Shown: positions 14,177 to 21,801, counted from the stretch's first letter. The stretch: DNA of 23,129 nucleotides from Methanofollis sp. UBA420 (GCF_002498315.1 NZ_DAGX01000005.1:627462-650590), one strand, 5' to 3'. Notes: generated by a model not told the origin, from the sequence alone. Made by a program: numbers and translations.

Positions 14177-14920
14177 TCACCTCTTCATATGCTCGATCAG
14201 GGAGAGGAGGAAGTATCTCAGGAAGGGGGTCTCTGAACCGATCACCGCAAACCTTTCGGCGCCCGAGAAGCCGATAGTGAGAATTTCGCCGTTGTCGACC
14301 AGGATTGAACACTCCTGCCGCGTGTAAACGCCGGGAGGGGTGGTCTGCCAGGCCAGGAGATCCGCCACGATCCCATCGCCCTCGACGAGCGGGAGGTCGA
14401 TCCTGGAGAACATCTCTCTATCCCCCACAAGGACATAGAGATCGATCCTCTTCTGAAGGGCCTTCAGAGCCTTCAGGTTCTTCCTGAGAAAGGAGGGGTC
14501 CTGGCAGATGAGGACCATGCGCTCCTTCGCTTTCCTGAAGACAGACTGGATCTGGTTCTCGATCGCCCAGTCGCTCCTGAGCATGTAGAAGGGCGACGGC
14601 GGGAGAGGGACGGCCGATGAGATACTTTTGAGGGCTGTCCTCGTCTGTTCCAGGGAGGCAAGGTACTCGTCCCTGATGTGGTCGATCACCTCGTCGGGGT
14701 CGACGGCATGGTAACGGGCAGGCGATCCGTCTTCCACCCCGACAAAACCGCGCTGTGCCAGGTCGTGAAGAACCTCGTATATCCTGCCCCGAGGCACCTT
14801 GCTTGCCTCATGGATCTCCCGTGCAGTCGCCCTCTGGAGGCCGACAAGGGTTGAGTAGACCCTCGCCTCGTATTCATTGAGTCCAAGGGTGCGGAGTTGC
14901 AGGACGATCTCGTCTGTCAT
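14177..14920 (-). CDS. TrmB-family transcriptional regulator
   Basis: A 247-residue protein. Residues about 5-75 form the TrmB-type winged helix (LRTLGLNEYEARVYSTLVGL, then ATAREIHEASKVPRGRIYEVLHDL with the recognition helix PRGRIYEVL), followed by a helical linker (EYLASLEQTRTALKSI). The C-terminal part (SDWAIENQIQSVFRKAKERMVLIC to the end) resembles the PLD-like effector/dimerisation domain of this family rather than a classical sugar-binding TrmB domain. Members sense sugars or other small molecules; the ligand here is unknown. Start ATG 14920 has AGGTGA 4 nt upstream. It diverges from a decayed permease gene, and a functional RND exporter lies beyond, so one of these may be or have been its target. 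A GACGGCC/GGCCGTC inverted repeat (14163-14178) overlaps its stop codon and may act as a terminator. Confidence 0.85.
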   Translation of the reverse strand: MTDEIVLQLRTLGLNEYEARVYSTLVGLQRATAREIHEASKVPRGRIYEVLHDLAQRGFVGVEDGSPARYHAVDPDEVIDHIRDEYLASLEQTRTALKSISSAVPLPPSPFYMLRSDWAIENQIQSVFRKAKERMVLICQDPSFLRKNLKALKALQKRIDLYVLVGDREMFSRIDLPLVEGDGIVADLLAWQTTPPGVYTRQECSILVDNGEILTIGFSGAERFAVIGSETPFLRYFLLSLIEHMKR

Positions 14921-14975
14921 TGCTCACCTGTTCGTGCCGCACGCTCTTCAGCATATCGCTTTTGAAACTCCCATT

Positions 14976-14991
14976 AGTTGCACCACATTGA
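14976..14991. repeat. Copy 1 of AGTTGCACCA[C/G]A[T/C]TGA motif
   Basis: This 16-mer matches 14 of 16 positions with a second copy at 15835-15850 on the same strand. Copy 1 lies between the TrmB-like gene and the decayed permease gene, about 56 bp from the TrmB start. It could be a shared regulatory site or a trace of local duplication. Confidence 0.35.
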
Positions 14992-15093
14992 GGGGCGATA
15001 CTTCGAGAGAAAATGTACCGGAGACGACGGCCGGATCTCCCGGCACGCCTCCACACCGCAGGCTTTCGCCTGCAGATTCCGGAGCAGCACACC

Positions 15094-15423
15094 ATGATGA
15101 CTACCGAACGTATAGCAGTCCTTGTCTTTCTCGTTACGTACGCCCTCATCATCGATGAAAGGGTTCACCGAGCCGTCGCCACAATGGCCGGCGCCGCGGT
15201 CGTAGTCTCTCTCGGCATCGTCCCCTGGGATAGCCTCCTTCACCACATCGACTTCGGCACGATCTTCCTCCTGATGAGGATGATGATCATCGTCAACACC
15301 GCACGGAACAGCGGCCTCTTCGAATATATCGCGATCAGGACCACAAAGTGCGCCGGAAGGAGCCCGCCTGATGGTGACGGTGGCGATCGGCCTCGGCATG
15401 TTGTGGATGATGTTCATGAGGTG
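15094..15423 (+). pseudogene. Decayed ArsB/NhaD-type (ion transporter superfamily) permease, N-terminal remnant
   Basis: The start ATG (15094, or 15097) has GGAG 9 nt upstream. The first residues read as the N-terminus of an ArsB/NhaD-type permease: IAVLVFLVTYALIIDERVHR, GAAVVVSLGIVPWDSL, IDFGTIFLLMRMMIIVNTA, then SGLFEYIAIRTTK. Near 15350-15365 the hydrophobic frame switches. The initial frame becomes charged and unrelated (GRSPPDGDGGDRPRH), while the +1 frame continues with a plausible membrane helix (ARLMVTVAIGLGMLWMMFMR) and stops at 15421-15423. The rest of a protein that is normally above 400 residues is missing. The FLLMRMM segment has Arg where related proteins usually have Gly. I read this as a frameshifted, 3'-truncated pseudogene. 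The initial frame stays open to 15480, but that tail has no transporter character. Confidence 0.75.
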
Positions 15424-15886
15424 AACACTATCAAAAACACCCAAAATGCAACTATTTTTGGTTTCACCACGAATATATAGCCACACGACTCAGATCGAAG
15501 CGTGAAGAGGCAACGCCGGGGATCCGGCACCAGAGCGCTGGACCAATGTACTCCCGACCTCCTAAACTCCAATCCAGCAGAGAACCAAACCGGGATAGCA
15601 TTCTGCAGCCTTCACCTATCGACACAGGGTGCGTTCCCGGCCACCTCTTCGCACCACAGGACCGCCGCGCAGGCCAGGAAACAGGAGAGAGTCTCCGCCG
15701 TATAAAATCAGACCTTCCGGCCCACTGTCACAAGAGCATGATGAGATCTGTCGGGATCAGGAACCTTTTTTACCCAATCCGTCGTGATGTGAAGACCCAC
15801 CGGTCACACGGGTTGCAGAGATGACACCCCTACCAGTTGCACCAGACTGATATAGCAACGGCCCGCGTGATGATCAGGAGACAGAG
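15424..15886. other. 463-nt stretch without a supported gene
   Basis: It follows the truncated permease and precedes the small unknown gene. Short open frames exist but their translations are basic, compositionally odd and have no ribosome-binding site. Visible signals are a TATA-like TATAAAAT block at 15701, a T6 run at 15768-15773, a second copy of the AGTTGCACCA motif at 15835-15850 and a GATATAG block at 15849-15855. No insertion-sequence ends or transposase remnants are recognisable. Confidence 0.6.
15835..15850. repeat. Copy 2 of AGTTGCACCA[C/G]A[T/C]TGA motif
   Basis: It matches the copy at 14976-14991 at 14 of 16 positions. Here it directly abuts the TATA-like GATATAG block upstream of the unknown gene at 15887, a position where a regulator could control the unknown gene/RND exporter unit. 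Confidence 0.35.
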
Positions 15887-16276
15887 ATGATCCGCTCCCA
15901 GGAGACACAGAAAACAAAGCCGACATCTGGAGAAACGCTCTCAGTGGAACCTTCCGGCGGGCGGGCATACTGCTATGAGACCTCACGGGTCTGGGAAGAG
16001 GCAGGGTTCATGCCGCCCGCCGTCTGCCAGGTCGCCGTCGAGATCCTCCACCTCCAGGGCATGGAGGAGGGGACTGCCGGGGGCGGTTTCCCTTCTCTCG
16101 CACGGGAAATCCTCCCTCAGACAGAGAGCATCAGGAACAGATGCGTGATCACCGATCCAGTACGGCTGCGAGAGACTGCTCTTGAGTGGGGTATGCCGAC
16201 AGCAGGGATGAGCGACCAGGAGATCGCGTACCTGATGACCCTCTCGATCATCACCGATTATTGCATCCAATCCTGA
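15887..16276 (+). CDS. Hypothetical 129-residue protein upstream of the RND exporter
   Basis: I do not recognise a family. The start ATG 15887 is well supported by AGGAG (15876-15880) 6 nt upstream and a TATA-like block at 15849. The protein is soluble, with a polar first 30 residues and no signal peptide or membrane segment. The C-terminal part is helical with hydrophobic positions (PAVCQVAVEILHLQG, then SDQEIAYLMTLSIITDYCIQS). It has four Cys residues, at scattered positions. It precedes the RND exporter gene by 49 nt on the same strand with no terminator visible between them, so the two are probably co-transcribed. It may be a regulatory or accessory partner of the exporter, but nothing in its sequence proves that. 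Confidence 0.65.
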   Translation: MIRSQETQKTKPTSGETLSVEPSGGRAYCYETSRVWEEAGFMPPAVCQVAVEILHLQGMEEGTAGGGFPSLAREILPQTESIRNRCVITDPVRLRETALEWGMPTAGMSDQEIAYLMTLSIITDYCIQS

Positions 16277-16325
16277 GAATACACAGATAGACCCAGACCC
16301 TCACAAAAACAGACAGGAGACACTG

Positions 16326-18638
16326 ATGAGATCACCCTACGACCTCCTTGCAGAGGCCATCACCACACGTCCGTTCGCTGTCATGGCAGTCGTCGCGGCT
16401 GTGTTCATGCTCGCCTTCCTCGGCCTCTCGATGGTGACTATGGCGACAGGCGACGACACGTACATCGACAAGACCACGCCCCGAGGGGCGATGCTCGCCC
16501 ACTACAAGGACACCTATGGCTCAGACGCCATCATGCTCATCTTCGAGAGCGACGACGTCACCGATCCCGACGTCCTCGCCTATATCGGGAGCGTCGAGGA
16601 CGACATCAGGAACGAGCAGTACGTCGATTCAGTCGCCGGCGTGCCCGACCTGATGAAAGAGGCGAACAACGGGACCATGCCCAACTCACGGGCCGAAGTG
16701 AACGCCGTCATTGAGAAAGCTCCGCCCGGAACCCTCGACCGCTACCTCCCCTCGATGATGATGACCATCGTCGGCATCACCATTCAACCGGGCGTCGCAT
16801 CGACCGTGCAGGAACAGGTGCTGGACAATGTCAGGGCGTCGATCGCCGTCTCAGAACCGCCTGCAGGTGTCTCGGTGACGGTATCCGGAAGCCCGGCCTT
16901 CTCACAGGAGATGGGACAGGAGATGGGCCAGTCGATGGGCATCCTGATCATGGCCGCGATGCTTCTGATGGTTCTTGCCGTCACGTTCCTCTTCTCCCAT
17001 GTCAGGTACCGCCTTCTGCCTGTCGCAATCGTGGCCGGCGGCCTGATCCTGACCTTCGGGTTCATGGGGCTTGTCGGCATCCCGATCTCCATGACCGTGA
17101 TCGGGGCCTTCCCGGTGCTCATCGGGATCGGGATCGACTATGCGATCCAGTTCCACTCACGCTTCGACGAGGAGGTGCAGCATGCGACCATCGCCGACGC
17201 GGTGAGGGCCACCGTGACCAGGTCGGGCCCGTCCGTCCTCATCGCCATGGTGGCGACTTCACTCGGCTTTATCGCCATGTTCGTCGCGCCGGTCCCGATG
17301 GTCGCCGATTTCGGCATCGTCTGCACGATCGGCGTCGCCTCCTGCTATCTTGCCGCCCTCGTCATCGTCCCGCTCTTCGGGATGGTCGTGAAGTACAGGG
17401 CAAAGACGCCTGCCGGGAAACTCGACAACGTGGAGGCCTGCGAACTCGACTGGAAGGGCTGTGAGAAGGAGCCCGCACATGAAGAAGGCTCTCGCGGCTC
17501 CCTGATCGAGCGGTACAACCATCTTCTCGGGAAGATCGCCCTCGGGATCGCGAAGAACCCGGTCCCGATCCTCCTCGTCTTCTGCCTGGTCGCGGCCATC
17601 GGCATCCAGATGGACAATGAGGTTCCGATCAATGCCGACGAGGAGACCTTTGTCCCGCAGGACATGCCGGCCCTTCAGGACATGAAGAAGGTGACGCGGA
17701 CGATGGGGGCGACAGACACGGTCCCGGTCGTCGTGACCGGCGACAATGTTCTGGACATGGAGACTCTTCAATGGATACAGGGCTTCGGGGAGTACGAACT
17801 GCGGACGAACGAGAAGATCACCGGCGTCACGAGCATCGCCACCCTCCTTGCCCGGTACAACGGCGGCGTCCTGCCGGAGACGGAAAGCGAGGTCCAGAAC
17901 GTGCTCGCCGCCATCCCGACCGATACAAAGGACAGGTATCTCAACGGCAGGATGGAGACGGTGATGGAGTTCTCCACCACAGACATGGAACTCGACGTTG
18001 CACGGACGATGATCATGAACGTGGAGAAGGACGTCGAGTGGAATGAGGCCCCGCCGGGAATCCATGTGCGGGTGACCGGCGGCACCGAGATGTTCGCCTC
18101 CCTGATGGACGACATCGCGACGTCGAAGACGCTGATGGTCCTTGCCGGGTTCGGGCTTATTCTCCTCTTCCTTCTCCTTGTGTACAGGCGGGTGAACGCC
18201 GTCACCCCGCTCATCCCGATCGTCATGATCGTCGGGTGGAACGGGGCGATCATGTACCTCCTCGGCCTCGACTACACGCCGATGACCGCAACCCTGGGGT
18301 CGATGACCATCGGTGTCGCCTCGGAGTACACGATCCTGATCATGGAGAGGTGCGAGGAGGAACTCGCACGGGGCCTCGACATCTACGAGGCGATCCAGAC
18401 GAGCGTACAGAAGATCGGCACTGCGGTCACGGTCTCGGGCATGACCACGGTCTTCGGTTTCTCGGCGCTCACCCTCTCGGCCTTCAACATCATCTCAAAC
18501 TTCGGGATCGTGACGGTGATCACCGTCGGTTTCTCCCTCATGGGGGCGATCCTGGTGATGCCGGCCGTGCTCTCCCTGATGTACCGCCTCACCCACCGCC
18601 GACCGGTAGAGGGCGCCCCGGCCGCACCGGCGGCATGA
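16326..18638 (+). CDS. RND superfamily exporter, archaeal HAE3 / MMPL-like type
   Basis: A 770-residue membrane protein made of two similar halves, each with one N-terminal helix, a large extracytoplasmic loop and five clustered helices. Helix 1 is FAVMAVVAAVFMLAFLGLSM. The first helix bundle contains IPISMTVIGAFPVLIGIGID followed by YAIQFHSRFDEE near residue 270. The equivalent bundle in the second half has MTATLGSMTIGVASEYTILI then MERCEEE near residue 665. The charged residues at these positions are typical of proton-coupled RND permeases. This two-half layout without an outer-membrane partner fits the largely archaeal hydrophobe/amphiphile efflux-3 family, whose substrates are mostly unknown (lipids, isoprenoids or drugs are suggested). 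Start ATG 16326 has AGGAG 6 nt upstream. It follows a 129-residue unknown gene, probably in the same transcript. It ends with a good oligo-T stop. Confidence 0.92.
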   Translation: MRSPYDLLAEAITTRPFAVMAVVAAVFMLAFLGLSMVTMATGDDTYIDKTTPRGAMLAHYKDTYGSDAIMLIFESDDVTDPDVLAYIGSVEDDIRNEQYVDSVAGVPDLMKEANNGTMPNSRAEVNAVIEKAPPGTLDRYLPSMMMTIVGITIQPGVASTVQEQVLDNVRASIAVSEPPAGVSVTVSGSPAFSQEMGQEMGQSMGILIMAAMLLMVLAVTFLFSHVRYRLLPVAIVAGGLILTFGFMGLVGIPISMTVIGAFPVLIGIGIDYAIQFHSRFDEEVQHATIADAVRATVTRSGPSVLIAMVATSLGFIAMFVAPVPMVADFGIVCTIGVASCYLAALVIVPLFGMVVKYRAKTPAGKLDNVEACELDWKGCEKEPAHEEGSRGSLIERYNHLLGKIALGIAKNPVPILLVFCLVAAIGIQMDNEVPINADEETFVPQDMPALQDMKKVTRTMGATDTVPVVVTGDNVLDMETLQWIQGFGEYELRTNEKITGVTSIATLLARYNGGVLPETESEVQNVLAAIPTDTKDRYLNGRMETVMEFSTTDMELDVARTMIMNVEKDVEWNEAPPGIHVRVTGGTEMFASLMDDIATSKTLMVLAGFGLILLFLLLVYRRVNAVTPLIPIVMIVGWNGAIMYLLGLDYTPMTATLGSMTIGVASEYTILIMERCEEELARGLDIYEAIQTSVQKIGTAVTVSGMTTVFGFSALTLSAFNIISNFGIVTVITVGFSLMGAILVMPAVLSLMYRLTHRRPVEGAPAAPAA

Positions 18639-18651
18639 AGAGATCCATATC

Positions 18652-18658
18652 TTTTTTT
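18652..18658 (+). terminator. Oligo-T terminator after the RND exporter
   Basis: A T7 run at 18652-18658 lies 14 nt after the stop codon, sufficient for archaeal termination. Confidence 0.5.
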
Positions 18659-19140
18659 CACGGCACGCCCCGCGAGAGATATGAACGATGGAAGGCCCCG
18701 GGAAAATTTCTGTTTAAGGGCCTGATGGGAGCGGGAACGACCGAAGTGAGCCAGAAAAAAAGGATTAAATTTTTCGGATTCTTTAGTATTCCTGTTCTGG
18801 AGTGCCTGGCCGGGGGGTTTCACCCCCCGATCCCCCCACGTTAGGATAGAGGGGAGAGGGTAATCCCCTTTTCTAAATCCCTTCTTCGCTCTTTCCCGAC
18901 CCAATCCAGAGCAGGGAACGAGCGCCAGCGAGTTCGAGAAAATCTGTGATTTTCGAGGTCCGGGGGCTGCGAACGGAGTGAGCACAAGAAAATCTCTGAT
19001 TTTCTGCGTAGTCCCCCGGTGAGAGTATGATGGTTTCTAAAAAGCCGCGCTATGAAATATCCCTGCAAAATTTTTCCACGGCCATGAAATCAAATGTTAG
19101 GATCAGGAAAACAAGACACAAAAAAACCCGGAGAAACGAG
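18659..19140. repeat. Hairpin-rich non-coding region with three related repeat units
   Basis: No gene is supported. Three related segments begin at 18735 (GAACGACCGAAGTGAGC), 18916 (GAACGAGCGCCAGCGAG) and 18971 (GAACGGAGTGAGCAC), each followed by an A-rich tract. In the second and third this tract is a tight hairpin: GAAAATC-TGT-GATTTTC (18938-18954) and AGAAAATC-TCT-GATTTTCT (18987-19005). The third hairpin is enclosed by CCGGGGG (18960-18966) and CCCCCGG (19013-19019). Two other perfect hairpins occur: CGGGGGGT-TTC-ACCCCCCG (18811-18829) and AGGGGA/TCCCCT (18850-18869). It could be a dispersed palindromic repeat element, a MITE-like remnant or a structured RNA. Confidence 0.6.
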
Positions 19141-19143
19141 TTC

Positions 19144-19151
19144 AAAAATAA
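19144..19151 (-). terminator. Oligo-T stop after tRNA-His
   Basis: On the minus strand the bases after the tRNA read CTCTTATTTTTGAA; the T5 run is within 11 nt of the tRNA 3' end. Confidence 0.5.
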
Positions 19152-19154
19152 GAG

Positions 19155-19227
19155 GGCCGGGGCCGAGATTCGAACCCGGGTCGGGGGATCCACAGTCCCC
19201 TAGGATGACCAACTACCCCACCCCGGC
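19155..19227 (-). tRNA. tRNA-His (GTG anticodon)
   Basis: On the minus strand a complete cloverleaf of 73 nt can be drawn. The acceptor stem is GCCGGGG/CCCCGGC (7 pairs), followed by T8 and G9. The D-arm has A14, G15, G18-G19 and A21. The anticodon stem GGGGA/TCCCC encloses the loop CTGTGGA with anticodon GTG. The T-arm is CCGGG-TTCGAAT-CTCGG. The discriminator base is C73, the identity base for His. CCA is not encoded. The base at position -1 is T, so the G-1 required for histidylation is not encoded in this copy. It stands alone, with an oligo-T stop downstream. Confidence 0.95.
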
Positions 19228-19364
19228 AAATACCTCTACTATGTTGTATGGAACTACAGATTAACCTATCGTAGAAACCGGCGGCAGGGCGCCCGGATAC
19301 AACCCCGACATACCACTCCGGGAAGCATGCGCGGGGGCGGAAGAGCATTAATAGGGTGAGATAT

Positions 19365-19376
19365 CCTAATATAGTC
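19365..19376 (+). promoter_or_regulatory. Possible TATA box of the aIF5B gene
   Basis: CCTAATATAGTC is the best AT-rich block in the 283-nt gap between tRNA-His and aIF5B; a CATTAATAG block at 19347 is an alternative. Either would give a leader of about 110-130 nt. No coding sequence is seen in this gap. Confidence 0.3.
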
Positions 19377-19510
19377 AAAACCCGTCATCGACAGCAGACA
19401 GGTTTTTTCCCGAAGCAACAACACATCACTGCCGGATCCGGGGACAGGGCCAGATATCGGGGCACCACCCGGGTCAGGCGCGTCATACCGGGAAGACGGG
19501 GGAGCGGGAA

Positions 19511-21319
19511 ATGGCCAAGAAAAAGAAACAATCACAGGAAACAGAGGGATCCGGGATCAGGACGCCAATCGTCTGCGTTCTCGGACACGTCGACCACGGC
19601 AAGACCTCGCTCCTCGACTATATCAGGGGATCGTCGGTCACCGCCGGCGAGGCCGGCGCAATCACCCAGCATATCGGAGCGACACTTGTCCCCTTCGACG
19701 CCATTGCAAAGACAGGCGGGGCCTTCCAGAAGTTGCAGGTCAACATCCCCGGCCTGCTCTTCATCGACACCCCGGGCCACCAGGCCTTCACAACACTCAG
19801 GGCCCGCGGCGGCGCCCTCGCTGACATGGCGATCCTGGTGGTGGATATCAACGAGGGGTTCCAGCCGCAGACCATCGAGGCACTCGAGATCCTGAGAACC
19901 TACAAGACACCCTTCGTCGTTGCGGCGACGAAGATCGACAGGATCCACGGCTGGCGGGTGAACAAGAACGCTCCGTTTAAAAAGACCTTCGAAACGCAGG
20001 GCGACCGCGTGAAGCAGATCTTCGAGACAAAGACCTACGAACTGATCGGCAAACTCTCCGAGAAAGGTTTCAACTGCGAGCGGTACGACAGGGTGAGCGA
20101 CTTCGCCCGCAACATCGCCATCGTCCCGGTCTCCGGGATCACAGGCGAGGGCGTGCCCGACCTTCTCATGATGCTCATCGGGCTTGCCCAGCGTTACATG
20201 ACAGAGGAGCTCGCCGTCTCGGTCAACGGCCCCGGCCAGGGCACGGTCCTCGAAGTGAAGGAGGAACGGGGCCTCGGCATGACCCTCGATGTCATCCTCT
20301 ATGACGGTACCCTCGGGATCGGGGACGAGATCGCGGTTGCAACAGGAGACGGCGTGATCAACCCCAAGGTGCGGTCCCTTCTCAAGCCGCGGCCGATGTC
20401 TGAGATCCTTGTCGAGGACAGGTTCGAGCGGGTGAAGTCGGTCACCGCCGCCGCCGGCATCAAGGTCTCCGCACCCCACCTCGAAGGGGTCATCGCGGGC
20501 TCGCCCCTGCGGGTGATCCCGGCGGCCGAAGATCGTGAAGGTATCAACGAGGAGGTCAGGCGGGAGGTCGAGGAGATCCATGTCGCCCTTTCCGAGGAGG
20601 GTATCACCATCAAGGCCGACACCATCGGCGCCCTCGAAGCGCTGGCAAAGGAACTCGAAGACCACCATATCCCTATCATGAAGGCCGAGGTTGGCCCGGT
20701 CTCTCGCCACGACCTCATTGAGGTTGGGACGGTCAAAGAGTCCCTCAACGCCGTCCTCCTCGCCTTCAACACCGCCATCCTCCCCGACGCCCTCGATATC
20801 CTCAAAGACCCGGCAAACAAGGTGACCGCCTTTACAGGCAACGTCATCTACCGGCTCATCGAGGACTATACCGAGTGGGTCGAGGAGCAGAAGAGGAAGA
20901 TCGAAGCTGCCCGCTTCGAGCACATCATCCTGCCGGCAAAAGTCGTCATCCTCGAAGGGTGCGTCTTCAGACAGAGCAACCCCGCCGTCGTCGGCGTCAG
21001 AGTGCTCGGGGGAAAACTGCGGAGCGGCGTGTACTTGATGCGCAGGGACGGCAAGAGGGTTGGCCAGCTGAAAAATATTCAGGTCAGAGGGGAGAACGTC
21101 CCTGAAGCCGACGCCGGCGCGGAGGTCGCGGTCTCGATCGAGGGGGCGACAGTTGGCAGGCAGATCAGCGAGAAAGACGAGTTATACGCCGAGATCCCCG
21201 AACACCACGTCAAGGTGCTCGAAAAGGAGATGCTTGGGAGCCTCAAACCAGGTATGCGTGAGGTACTCGATGAGTACACCCTGATGCGGAGAAAGGAAAA
21301 TCCCTTCTGGGGGAAGTAG
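19511..21319 (+). CDS. infB: Translation initiation factor aIF5B (IF-2 homologue)
   Basis: A GTPase that promotes ribosomal subunit joining and initiator tRNA positioning. At 602 residues it matches intein-free archaeal aIF5B. GTP-binding motifs are visible: G1 GHVDHGKT (residues 25-32), G3 DTPGH (86-90) and a G4 of the form TKID (140-143), where many GTPases have NKxD. Then come the beta-barrel domain II (GQGTVLEVKEERGLGMTLDVIL), domain III (IKADTIGALEALAKEL) and the domain IV barrel (VVILEGCVFRQSNPAVVGVRVLGGKLRSG) ending in the short archaeal tail. The start ATG 19511 has GGAG (19501-19504) 6 nt upstream. eS6 follows 70 nt downstream on the same strand with its own TATA-like signal. Confidence 0.97.
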   Translation: MAKKKKQSQETEGSGIRTPIVCVLGHVDHGKTSLLDYIRGSSVTAGEAGAITQHIGATLVPFDAIAKTGGAFQKLQVNIPGLLFIDTPGHQAFTTLRARGGALADMAILVVDINEGFQPQTIEALEILRTYKTPFVVAATKIDRIHGWRVNKNAPFKKTFETQGDRVKQIFETKTYELIGKLSEKGFNCERYDRVSDFARNIAIVPVSGITGEGVPDLLMMLIGLAQRYMTEELAVSVNGPGQGTVLEVKEERGLGMTLDVILYDGTLGIGDEIAVATGDGVINPKVRSLLKPRPMSEILVEDRFERVKSVTAAAGIKVSAPHLEGVIAGSPLRVIPAAEDREGINEEVRREVEEIHVALSEEGITIKADTIGALEALAKELEDHHIPIMKAEVGPVSRHDLIEVGTVKESLNAVLLAFNTAILPDALDILKDPANKVTAFTGNVIYRLIEDYTEWVEEQKRKIEAARFEHIILPAKVVILEGCVFRQSNPAVVGVRVLGGKLRSGVYLMRRDGKRVGQLKNIQVRGENVPEADAGAEVAVSIEGATVGRQISEKDELYAEIPEHHVKVLEKEMLGSLKPGMREVLDEYTLMRRKENPFWGK

Positions 21320-21340
21320 TTTTAATATAGATATCATCCA

Positions 21341-21349
21341 ATTTTATAG
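21341..21349 (+). promoter_or_regulatory. Probable TATA box of the eS6 gene
   Basis: ATTTTATAG lies about 45 nt before the start codon, which fits a leader of about 20 nt containing GGAG at 21377-21380. The block is flanked by two direct copies of GATATCATC (21330-21338 and 21358-21366). Confidence 0.45.
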
Positions 21350-21389
21350 TCACGTCTGATATCATCAGGATGAGAAGGAGTCAGAGATA

Positions 21390-21794
21390 ATGGTTGATTT
21401 CAAGGTTGTCGTATCTGACAGGAAGGCAAGCCGCGCCTACAATATCCAGGCAAGCGGGGCGGCTGCATCGGCATTGATCGGGAAGAAGATCGGGAACGAG
21501 GTCGATGGCGCACCCCTTGGCCTCGCCGGATACACCATCCAGATCACCGGCGGCTCGGACAGAACCGGGATCGCCGCTAGGAAGGATCTGCCGGGCGCAG
21601 GCCGCAGGCGGATCCTCCTCTCCGAGGGCGTCGGCTTCCACCCCGAGCACGAGGGACAGAGGAAGAGAAAATCGGTCCGCGGGAACGAGATCACCGCTGA
21701 CTTCGTCCAGATCAACGCCGTCGTTGCCCAGTATGGTGCGCAGCCCATCGATGCGCTCCTCGGAAAGAGCGGCGAAGAGGCTGCAGAGAACTAA
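21390..21794 (+). CDS. rps6e: 30S ribosomal protein eS6 (S6e)
   Basis: A 134-residue small-subunit ribosomal protein of the archaeal/eukaryotic S6e family, at the normal archaeal length and without the long C-terminal phosphorylated tail of eukaryotes. Typical features are the start DFKVVVSDRKASRAYNIQ, the GAAASALIGKKIGNEVDG segment, ITGGSDRTGIAARKDLPG and the basic block GQRKRKSVRGNEI. GGAG lies 9 nt before the ATG. The neighbouring aIF5B gene makes this a translation gene cluster. It ends against a convergent gene with only 7 nt between stops; the A8 run there follows the stop. Confidence 0.97.
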   Translation: MVDFKVVVSDRKASRAYNIQASGAAASALIGKKIGNEVDGAPLGLAGYTIQITGGSDRTGIAARKDLPGAGRRRILLSEGVGFHPEHEGQRKRKSVRGNEITADFVQINAVVAQYGAQPIDALLGKSGEEAAEN

Positions 21795-21801
21795 AAAAAA
21801 T

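Noticed and set aside
14235..14246. A partial match (CTGAACCGATCA) to the TGAACCGATCGGTTCA palindrome
   Set aside because: Only the left half matches, it lies inside the TrmB-like coding sequence and the dyad symmetry is lost; probably chance.
15502..15824. Short overlapping open frames (67 and 92 codons) after the decayed permease
   Set aside because: No ribosome-binding site, unusual composition and no recognisable domain; they lie in a region that looks like decaying DNA.
18841..19068. Open frames in the hairpin-rich region downstream of the RND exporter
   Set aside because: They are created by the repeated GAACG...GAGC and AGAAAATC segments and have no start signals; the region is better described as non-coding repeat.
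19532..20923. A long open frame (463 codons) antisense to aIF5B
   Set aside because: It is a shadow of a universally conserved gene; its Asp/Glu/Gly-rich composition reflects complementary codon bias.
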